A stretch of DNA of 47,852 bases from Rhizophagus sp. LPA8_4_AMF. Its lineage: Eukaryota > Glomeromycota > Glomeromycetes > Glomerales > Glomeraceae. This document shows, in pieces, positions 33,835 through 44,067 of the stretch (the first letter of the stretch is position 1; every line of letters starts with the position of its first letter). Both the position numbers and the translations under genes were made by a program. The notes beneath the pieces were generated by a model. That model saw nothing but the letters and a program-made list of their open reading frames with translations, did no database searches and was not told the DNA's origin. The DNA is taken from positions 1-47,852 of the forward strand of contig JADRCO010000152.1 of the NCBI GenBank assembly GCA_021464525.1. The letters run 5' to 3'.

Positions 33835-36412
33835 ATGAGTAAACAGAATTTAAACGTAATGTACATAAATTCTTTCTCTTATCTTAAAGAAAAAATTTCA
33901 AGTTCTTCAACACAAACTCTTTGTAAAAAAATATAAAATTTAATTTCGATAATTTCGATAATTTTAGTAATTGATGTTGAATTTAATTTTTTTTTTTTTA
34001 GCTAGATATCTCTTATCAACCGCTTATGGAAGAGGATAGACCCGAAGAAGAATTAGAACAATCAAGCAATGCTTCCTCTCCAAGACAAATTTCTTCACGA
34101 GATATTGAACATGTCGAACAAACATCAAAAGATAGAGATATAGTGGGCGTTCCTTTATACGTTTATTTCATTGCTGTAGTCGTTTCTATAGGTGGATTCT
34201 TGTTTGGGTAGTTAAAATTTTTCTTTTAAGGGATGTTATTAATGTTTAATGAGATCAACTAAACTACTACTTTTTTTCAGATACGATACTGGAGTTATAA
34301 GTAGTGCTATGTTACTGCTTGAACAAGATTTTACCATGACTTCATTACAAAAGGGAATAGTAGTTGGTGGTAAGTAACGTGTTTTAATTAACAAATATTG
34401 ATATACCAATAAATTTTTTACATGCAATATATTTTAATAAATTTGACAGCCGTAACGTTAGGAGCTGTATTTGGGGGAGCTGTAGCTGGTAAATTAATTA
34501 TTGATTTGTTTTTAAAATGAACTTTAATTATCGAATTCAAAAAATTTACCCCAATTGATTTACTAGGATATTTATCGGACTGGGTCGGAAGATGGGTAAC
34601 GTCAATATTTTCAGCATTAATATTTTTAGGTGGTGCTATAATATTATCAATAGCAAATACGTATTCATTATTAGTTACTGGAAGGTTAATAATTGGCGTG
34701 GGAGTAGGATTAGCTTCGATGGTAGTTCCCATTTATATCAGTGAAATTTCTCCAAGAAAATATAGGGGAAGATTGGTAACATTGAATGTATTATTCATTA
34801 CTGGTGGGCAAGTTATCGCTTATCTCATAGGAATCGCTTTTGTAGAGTTTGGAGGGTGGAGATGGATGTTTGGTGTCTCCGGAATTCCTCCTTTAATTCA
34901 ATTATTCTGTAAGTATTTTTTTTTTTAGGATTTAAAAGAATCTAAAAACATTCTAACTCGTTATTACACATTATAGTTATGCCAATTATACCTGAAAGTC
35001 CTAGATTCCTTATTAAAAAAGGGAAAAATGAAGAAGCGAAAAGCGTTTTAAAAAAAATATATCCAGAATCTTCACATGATTTTATAGATAAAGGTAATTC
35101 AGTTATAAAGAGCCTATTTTTAATTACTAGGAATGGAGTGGTGGTTTTTTTCTAATTAAATCTTAATTCTCTCTGTTATATCATAGAAATTAATATAATT
35201 TATGAGACAATAGCGGAAGATGAGACAGGATCATATAAACAATTATTTCATTATCCAAATTTAAAACCACTCATAATTGCATGTGGACTACAAGCTTCTC
35301 AACAAGTTTCTGGATTTGATACTGCTATGTATTATGGTGTAAGTTTTGATAACAAGTTTAAAATATTTAATGAGAGAAGTATACTGAATTTACTTTATAA
35401 TTTAGGGAACCATAATGAAAATGGCCGGATTCGTTAATATTAGAGATGCTATCGTCTTTTCACTTGTGGTTTCCCTGACTAATTTCCTTATGACAGGTAA
35501 TACATAATTACGTTATTTTGTTTCCTCTTTGTTAATAAATTAATTTCTCATTGACTTTCTCGATTTTCTCTCATTAACACCTTAGGAGTTGCACTATATA
35601 TAATCGACGGAGTAGGTCGACGTAAAATACTTATATATACAGTAATAGCTACAATATTTGGATTATTTTTGTTAGGTTTAGGGTTTTATTTCATAACAGG
35701 GTTCACACCCAAACAAGCAAATTGCATAGATTATGGAAACAAATGTGGTGCATGCTTATTAGATGATAGGTGTGGATTTTCTAAACGTGATGATGGGACT
35801 TGTTTACCTAGAAACACTAAAAGTACAGCAACTAGTGCTGGTAAAATTAATTTCTTTTCACCACTAAATGGAAATAAACAAGAGAATGATAATTCTACCG
35901 ATGAAGAATTTTATGAGAAATGTCCATCTTTGAAACCCATTTATACTTGGTTTACTTTAGTTTTTCTGATCATTTATGTCATGGGTGAGTGCAAAACTTT
36001 GGAATTTTAAGTGATTGTTTGTAAAACATTTTGAGATTGAAACTAAGCAGTTCTATTTTGAATTTAGCTTATGCTTTGGGATTAGGGCATGCGCCTTGGT
36101 TAGTACAGAGTGAAATATTCCCATTAAATGTACGTGGTAGAGCATCAGGAATAGGAACAGGTATGTTTACCCGAGTATATATATATATATTTTTGCCCCA
36201 CATTAATATTTATTATTAAAATTCCTGTAGCAACGAATTGGTTGTTTAATTTATTAATTTCAGTATCTTTCCTTCCGTTGACCGAAATAATAACTACAAC
36301 GGGAACATTTTGGTTATACGCTATATTTATGATTTTTAGTTGGTTTTTTATTTATTTTATGGTACCTGAGACTGCTGGGTTATCTCTTGAAGAAATTCAA
36401 GGGTTATTCTAG
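33835..36412 (+). CDS. Sugar/myo-inositol transporter of the major facilitator superfamily
   Basis: Ten exons give an open frame of 561 residues from the ATG at 34026: 34026-34207, 34281-34369, 34450-34488, 34567-34908, 34977-35093, 35187-35338, 35406-35496, 35586-35984, 36068-36160 and 36231-36412. Sugar-porter signatures are all present: FGYDTGVISSAM, a D-x3-GR motif after TM2, GRLIIGVGVGLASMVVPIYI then SEISPRKYRGR, PESPRF, QQVSGFDTAMYYGG, GRRK, SEIFPLNVRGRASGIGT and VPETAGLSLEEIQ. Twelve membrane segments are expected. The TM9-TM10 loop carries six cysteines in a PSI-like pattern (CIDYGNKCGACLLDDRCGF), as in plant INT/animal HMIT inositol transporters. A possible extra 5' exon (33835-33855, MSKQNLN) joins in frame at 34002 and would add 15 residues. 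Proton-coupled uptake is inferred. Confidence 0.88.
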
Positions 36413-36960
36413 TGAGACGTTTTATTGATCAAAGGTAAGGCGTATTTTTTTTTACTTTATTACACTTTAGTATATTATGGTATGCAATAGTAAAGTTTAT
36501 TTAATTTAATTAGTTTAATTTATAGTTATTTGATATAATATGAATTTTCCTGACCATAATTCACCATAAAAAATTTCGTCACTAAAACACCTAGTAAAAA
36601 TGAGACGTTGCTAGGCGTGATGAAGGGTGATATTTGTTATAAAGCATATAGAAATCATCCCTATTTCCTGTTATGATATATAGAAATATGGAATGTAATG
36701 TGATCTTATAATAATAAAAACATACATTTTTAAATTAATATATATACACATTTAATGTTTATGTTTATTTTATTCAAAATCAAGATCGAGTGTAATAATT
36801 AATACATAGGGATATTTAAAGCGGCGTAATAATGAAATAGTGTATATTTTGGTTCAATTATTCGTATTAACATATGATACATCTGTGTAATGCCTAATTG
36901 GTGTAATGTGCCCGTAATACTCCCCATGTATAAGTTTGTAAGCATAATTCGCCACGTATG
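36413..36960. other. Intergenic 3' of the transporter
   Basis: This is A+T-rich DNA with scattered repeats of GTAATAAT/ATAATACC. No gene is seen. Confidence 0.4.
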
Positions 36961-37107
36961 CTAGATACTATAATCCCGAATTTTATCAGTCACGTGAACT
37001 TTAATCAATTCTTCTGGCAAATCTACCAATTCTTCAAGTTTTTCGCTAACGATAGATTGATATTTGTATTCACAATTAACTGTGACAGGCTTTGAAAAGT
37101 AACTCCT
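36961..37107 (-). pseudogene. Coding-like fragment, function unknown
   Basis: A 48-codon minus-strand frame reads SYFSKPVTVNCEYKYQSIVS then EKLEELVDLPEELIKVHVTD and ends at TAG. An ATG 50 bases upstream (ATGGCTTCTTATGAACATCTG) is in another frame. It lies just downstream of the second channel gene. It may be an orphan exon or a decayed gene. Confidence 0.22.
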
Positions 37108-37255
37108 TCAATTCAATGATATTTCAGATGTTCATAAGAAGCCATTTTACATAAATTTACGGTCACCAGCATTCTCATGTGTGAAAATTCATAAATTATT
37201 AATATTGTTTATTTACTATATTTCAAATAAGTATAGATTGATTTATTACAAGGAT

Positions 37256-40200
37256 TTATGAATTACATATATATTTATCAAGTTTTTCATCTAATTTTCT
37301 AACTTTTTCATTTATATTTTCAATTAATTCATCTGTACCTTTAGAAATTTCCGTTTTCCAACTTTTTTTATCAGTTCTAATATAAAAAATGTATCTATCA
37401 AGTAATAAATGAAAAGTTGGTTGATAATAAAAAGTATGCTCAAAAGTAAATTCTTTTTTTCTTTTAGAGTAAATTTTCTCAATTATCACGAACAAAGGGT
37501 AAAGATAAGATTCTAGAATAAAATCAGCCTTATATTTAAAATTTGCTATTTCACTATATTTTATTGCTCTATTAATATCATCCCTATTTTTTTAAAAAAT
37601 AATAAATTTGTTAATTTATCTGATATATATATATATATATAATTATAACTGTTATAAAAATTGCTTACGTCATTAATGCCACAAAAATATTTGTCATGAT
37701 CAAAATTAAAAAGAAACTTGCAATTATAGCCAATATTTTAACGCTAATATAATTCCAATCTTGTACATTCTCCCAACTTCCAAATAACCAAAGATAAACC
37801 ATTTCCAAAGTTTCAAGAAAATCAGGTGTATTTGTCATTTTTTCTATATATACATACGAATAATTACTTAAACCGGTACCAGTTTCAACAAAAATATATT
37901 TTTCTCCTTCGGGACTAATTCCTAATTCTTTCGCGCTAGTAAAAATAACAAAACTAAAAAAAAATTAGGTCATTAATATATATAAAATTATATAAATATC
38001 CTAAAATTTAAATAACAAATTATTAAATATAAATCTTACAAGGAGAAACTAAACCCAACAATCATTATCATCAATGTAAGAAAATAAGGAATAATTGTTG
38101 AAACTAAATAAGCGATAATTATAATATATTTCCCAACAACTAAAATAAATAATAATAATAAGAAATTATGTTAATGAATTTTTTCATAAAATAAAAATAT
38201 ATAATAAAATTAATACTTGCCGGAATTAAACCTGAAAAATAAAAACTTATTATGAAAAAAATAATAAATTAATAATAATAGTTATAAAATCACGATACAT
38301 TAATTTTGAAATTTTAAATTCTTACCAACTCTATCCACACAATTAATATCGTAATTGAAATAAAATTTAAGGATACGCTTAAGAATACATTTAAATGTTT
38401 CGGATTATGAAAATGAGTAAAAAAGAACAGAAATGATGTTAACAATTGTAAAATATTAGATAACCCATAAAAGAGTTGATACTTTGTTGGTTTGACATCT
38501 TTTAAAATATGTAAATCAACCATCTTGAAATAAGTCTTAATACAATGAAATAAAAGATGAAATATGTTCAATAAAAATACTTTTAATTCGCCTCTCTTAT
38601 CAATAAAATAAGAAATAAAAATTAAACGCGCATTAAAAATAATAAAATCAATAATATAAAATGATAATCTTATCATAAATTGGAAAATATGAACTTTCCA
38701 ATTAAACCTTACGGTGGCTTCAAGAGTAGGATTTTTCCTATAAAATAGATCTAAATTTTTTTGCGACACCAACTTGAAAAAAGGACAATTAATGGTTTGT
38801 TTACGTCCTTCTAGGAATTCATTAAAATCCGGTAAAGGTATCATAAATATTTCAATCTTATCATTTAGATTATCATTTAAATCTCTCGGAAGTTTTTCTT
38901 TAAGTTTATCTTTCGTAGGTAATCTTGTATCTACAATAAATGTAGAGTAAGGATTTGACGATAGGATTGTTCTAATCCTAGATTTTGCTAAATGCATTTT
39001 CTTCTCATAAAATACTGGATTATTAAACAATTTTTTTACAAGTTCAGGGAATTTTTCGCTTATTTTGGGTAATGCTTGAGTTAAAGTAATCATCCATCCT
39101 GCATTGTCCATCGCATTATTAGAATAATAATCTAATAGTTGTTGAATAATTCTAATATTATTATTTTCCAAAGCAATTAATAGTTCATGTCTCGTTCTTT
39201 TAGATCCATTCCAATTATAAAGTTGAGGAATATGTAATTTAGTAATCTCCTCAGTTGAATTAAGAATTAGTTCAATAATATCATTTGATTGACTACGAAT
39301 AAGATTTTCCGTTAAATTATATCTAACGTCTAATAACCTCCAAAGATTTGGATTCTTAATAATAACATTATGAATAATTCTTTTTGTTTTTTCAATAAAT
39401 TCATCGATCCTAAGTTTTTTACATATTATTGTTGATAACTTCAAATTATAAAAAAAGGTCAAACTATTATATGCATCATTTGTGTGTCCTTTTGTAAAGC
39501 GTTCATTGACAAATTCATTAACGTTATCGTCATTGCCGTCATACAATGGTTCACTACTTTCTTGCACATTATTATAATTAGCGGAATAAATATAAATTAA
39601 CTCATCATTTTTCCAAATTTGAATCGTATAAAATCCATATGAAATTCTTGTTGTTTTGTTATTATCAAGCCAACGGAATATTTGATAATGATCTGAATCA
39701 AGCCATGGTTCGGTATCCATTATTTTTCTTTCACGTTGGTTATAATCTCTAGTACTATCTCTTTCTGATATTTCTAATGATTCAAGTACTTCAAATGAAT
39801 TAATCATTAATATTTCGTCATTATTTTTTATTTCAAATTCATTTGGATTTTCTTCATCAAATATTTGAATATTTATATCTCGAGAATTATCAATATATGC
39901 TATAGTACCAAATAAATCCAAAATTTGAAATCTTTGATTATCAAATGAATATATTTTCTCAGTATCTTCAAAAATATTCCAAATGATTAAATTATTTTTA
40001 GTCTCATCTTTCTCTGGTAACTCCAATAATAACAATTTCTCATCATTTTTAAAGAATGTCATATAAGTTATTTTTCCATCAATCATTGAAAATTCCTTAC
40101 GTGCGATATTTAAACTATTTTCATTTAAATACAATGCCACTGAATTATTATTGATCGTAACCGCTAATAATTTTGCATTCTTTGAAATGGCTAAAATATT

Positions 40201-41142
40201 ATTTGTTAATTCTGTTTGAAATTTAGAATGATAATATAACATTTCCATATTTTTGCTTATTAAATTATATATTTCTAAATTATTTTCTTCATTTTGAATG
40301 ATTAATTTTCCATAAAGGACACAATTTTTAATGAAATTTATTTGTTCTTCTTCATCCATAATTTCAAGATTTTCAACAAAATTATTAGGAAATCCAATTA
40401 TTTCATAAATTCTCTTTTCGTTATCATTTGATCTATTGTGATAATTAATAGTTCTTGATCTAATTTGTCTGGTTAAAAGATTATGAATATATTTAGATCC
40501 ACTTGATAAATCTTTTAAATCATCATCTTTACGTATTCTTATAATTCCCAAATTATTTGATATAGTAAGCAACGTATTTTCTTTAAAAAATTGTAAAAAT
40601 CCATAAAAACCTCCGATCTCAGGCCATTTATTTAATCCTGATGTAATTGATACTATTCGAGTAGTACATAGTTTTATGGAACTCAAATTATTTATAATAC
40701 TTTCATAAATCGCGTTATCGCTAGTTGAAGCTTCATTATTTACTAATAGTTCAGTCGAACTAGAACGGACCGGATTCATTTGCAAAATATCATTTTCAGA
40801 TGTACCGGCAATCGTTTGCACATTTCTATCTGCAATGACCTCCTTTAATGGCGTTAATGGTGAAGAATTTTCATTTTCGTCATCGCCCAAATTATTGAAA
40901 TTAAAACAAGAAAGTGCAACATAAATTTCTTCGTCGACATTATCCGAAATAGCTAAAGACCAATTGATACTATTTTCCGTAATATTATGTCGTAACGGAA
41001 ATGTAGATTTGTGTTCTATTACATCTCCTTCGGTAACATTCCAAATTACTAATTTGTGGGCATTACGATCGAGTGTTGCGATCTCTTTACCAGATGGGCT
41101 TACCGCTATATAGTGATATTGTTCTATATTATTACCATCCAT
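37256..41142 (-). CDS. TRP/polycystin-like ion channel, paralog with frameshifted last exon
   Basis: Same build as the gene at 28028-32420: exon 1 41142-38326, exon 2 38245-38221 (25 nt), exon 3 38139-38040, exon 4 37953-37669, exon 5 from 37584. Exon 2 has a GC donor (G|GCAAGT) where the paralog has GT. Membrane segments and pore match, but the pore reads LWLFGSWENV rather than LWLFGDWDDV. In exon 5 the frame runs DDINRAIKYSEIANFKYKAD and reaches TAA at 37502-37500 (1103 residues). The paralog-like continuation (FVIIEKIYSKRKKEF through KVRKLDEKLDKY) is open one base out of register, ending at 37256. A one-base insertion in TTTAACCC is therefore likely. The channel core would survive; the coiled-coil tail would be lost. 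Exon 1 lacks about 80-100 residues found in the paralog. Confidence 0.72.
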
Positions 41143-43302
41143 AATAATTTAAGAATATTTTTGTTTTTTATAAAAAAAGATAATTTACACCATTTACACA
41201 GTGCTACGAATAACTTTATTCACTCAATTTAAAAATGGAGAGGTAATCTTCTGGGAAAGAAAACATCCTGAATTTATATTTATTTTGCTTGTAAAAAAAA
41301 AAGATAGAAAGCATTATAAAGATTTAGAAGATTTTGATAATCCTAATGACTTTAATAAATGAATAAACATTTAGCATTTAATGAAAGAGAATGTATGTTT
41401 TAGTAATTTAATAAAGTTCTTTTTTTTTCGAGCAATGATTGAGGTTAGATGATGTAAAATCTTTAGTGCGCTGTGAGATTACCAATTTAAGTCTAGCTTC
41501 AAACCTATTACATGTTGTCGGAGTTTAATAGTAAACTTTATAACAATTAATTTTGGATACTTGCATTCAATTTTTGCCAAAAACGAGCACAAAAAAAAAT
41601 AAAAAGATGCACAAGACAATATATTGTATTCCGCTTAGATTAGCTTTTTATATCCAAATTTACTTTGAAATGTCGTGTCACTAACTGTTTTAGTGTTAAA
41701 ATAAGTTTAATATTGTAATATTAAAAGAGTATGGGTGTACAACTTTTGGCGACAGTTTACAGATTAGATTAGATTATTAGATTGATAATACGTAATTAAA
41801 TGAATGTTTGTTTTGTTTGTTTAATATACAAACAATATATAATAAATTTTTCGCGAACTCTTTTAACGGATCAAAATAAGTCGGAGCAGAAATAGTAAGT
41901 TGGAGCATAAATTTAAAAAACTAATCAAAATTAATTTTACTACAAGTCTACTATCTAACGCCGAAATTGATATGCAGTTGGTTGCAGTACTAATTACGAC
42001 ATTGCCGTGATATAAAAAGAACATTGAACAGTTATCGGTATTCATGTGATATTACAAAACCAGCATAAAAGAAGGCTAATAGTAAATAAACAAAACAAGC
42101 CGCCATTGAAAGCCACCTATCTTTCAAGACAATGATAAGAAGTAAATAAATGGTCCGTCCGTTTATTCTAAAACCAAATCATTATAAAAAAAAATACTAC
42201 ATATGAATACTATTTACTAAGAAAAATCGAATTGAGTGATTCAGGATAGCCATACATTGTTGGCTAATCGTGTAGATCGGCAGATGATGTAAATATTAGA
42301 ATACGTTATAAATTGTATGTGATAATCGTGTCATTAACTGTGTTGGGAAGTTTGTCCAAAACTTGTCCAAAACTTTACCAAATCCTAAAAATCTGTCCAA
42401 AACCCAACACTGATTAAAGGGTTAGGAGGAAAGAATCACGTGATGAAATGGACGTGAGGTAGGCCGATGGAAGAATATTTTTTAATTTTTTCATTAAAAA
42501 CGTGTACTAACGTTCTTTATCTTTTATTTTTAGAGAACGGCTCCCTGTGTTGTCAAATCTAAAAATTCCAAAAAAATCTTTTAAAACATTATAACCTTTT
42601 TATAAATCGAGTTACTGTATGTTGTGTCTTTGATAAAAATATACATAATATGGTACAAATTGCTATGCATTATCAAGAGACCTACAGCAATTTTTTGAAG
42701 TCGCATCTTTTAGTTAAACGTGTTGATATCATTTTATTTGGATCATTATCAGTTCGGTTCGTAAAATTACCTGAGCTAAATGGCAAGGATTATATCATTA
42801 TAAATATTTTGGCTTGTATATCCTAATAAAAATTTTTTAGAAAATTGATCACATGTCTGAGTTTTTTTGAAATAAAAACTTTAACAAGGAAACCTATTTT
42901 CAAGAATTCTGTTCGATTGATATGTATAAAATCTCTATGAGGGTACGTCTTTGCTAATTTGTCAGCTAAGTCGCAATACAAATTTTAAGATGGCTTTGGC
43001 TTTTATTATTGACGTAATCATTCGATCTTGGAATCCCGTTACTTAGGCCATTAATTCTGTCACCTTAAGTATATTCTTTTTAGAAGAGATTTATTTTTTT
43101 AAAGCATTTAACCTTCATTATAGTTCAAGCCTACGCTAAGCATTCTGACAATCTAAATATTCATCTCGCTAAGCAATTCATTATAACATAAACTTCTATA
43201 CCGACTTTTACATATATTAATAAGTTCTTAACTTCATAATATGAAGAAGGATTTTTTTACAAAAAAAGTAAAAATTAACAAAACAGAAAACCAATCAACA
43301 AG
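41143..43302. other. Intergenic, no gene seen
   Basis: This is A+T-rich DNA upstream of the second channel gene. A 60-codon frame at 41863-42045 (minus, ATG, encodes NCISISALDSRLVVKLILIS) has no recognised domain. A near-duplicate phrase (TTTGTCCAAAACTTGTCCAAAAC) lies near 42352-42375. Nothing else is supported. Confidence 0.4.
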
Positions 43303-43559
43303 ATGAAATTCAACATAATTTTTTCTTCTTAACCACTTTTACTGTCGTTGCTCTGGCAAGTCCAACTTGGTTGTTCGACGATAATCATAGTAATTATTTT
43401 ATTTATTTATTAAAAAAATAAGACTATAATAAATCAGCTTTCATTAATTATCTCATTTAATCAAATGAAATAATAGAAATTGATTGCAGAGGAAGTTGTA
43501 AAGGTCAATGTATAGCTTGTTGTGCGGCTAGAATACCTCCTGATTCCCTTATTTGCTGA
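43303..43559 (+). pseudogene. Candidate small secreted cysteine-rich protein with disrupted signal-peptide frame
   Basis: From the ATG at 43303 the first codons give MKFNI, and after a six-T run (43319-43324) the frame meets TAA at 43330. In the frame one base out, the sequence reads a hydrophobic stretch ending LTTFTVVALASPTWLF, a good signal peptide with an Ala-Ser cleavage area. A GTAATT donor at 43390 and an acceptor at 43489 or 43491 lead to a second exon reading SCKGQCIACCAARIPPDSLI, Cys, stop (43557-43559), with five cysteines in 18 residues. The layout (short, secreted, Cys-rich, one intron) is that of fungal candidate effectors. The one-base shift in a homopolymer may be real decay or a sequencing error. 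No toxin or effector family is recognised. Confidence 0.45.
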
Positions 43560-44067
43560 AATGTAACACGATCAAGGGCATAAATTTTTGTATATGCGCT
43601 TTAATAGAGTTTTTATCTTAAACATGTATTTATTTTATACATACTATCATATTTTTTTTTACGCGGCTTATCTTTGACAATGCAAAATTTAAAAACATTA
43701 AACAAAATTCAAGAATTTAATAAAGTTAATCGCATGCTAATGATAATATAATAATAAAACAGTATATACAATATAATAATTAAATTATAGATACAATAAT
43801 ACAATAACGCGTTAAATAAAATAAATTTCTTGACCGCAGCAAAATGGTAATACTGAATTAAGAATTAAATACTTAAATTTTTTTTTTTTTTGTTACATTA
43901 AAATCACCGATCTTTACCAATTAATCGAATTATAATTTCCGTAACTCCGCAATCCCTCCCCTTTAAGGTTAAATAAAAGTGTAAATTTGGAAATTCGTAT
44001 TATTAAAAAAAAATTGAATTTCTTTTGAAAACAAATTTTTTCAAATTTTTTTTTTCTTTTAGCAAAA
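43560..44067. other. Intergenic with probable 5' leader of the Sel1 gene
   Basis: A polypyrimidine run followed by TTTTAG (ending 44062) lies five bases before the ATG of the Sel1-repeat gene. It looks like a 3' splice site, so that gene probably has a 5'-UTR intron. No other gene is seen. Confidence 0.4.
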
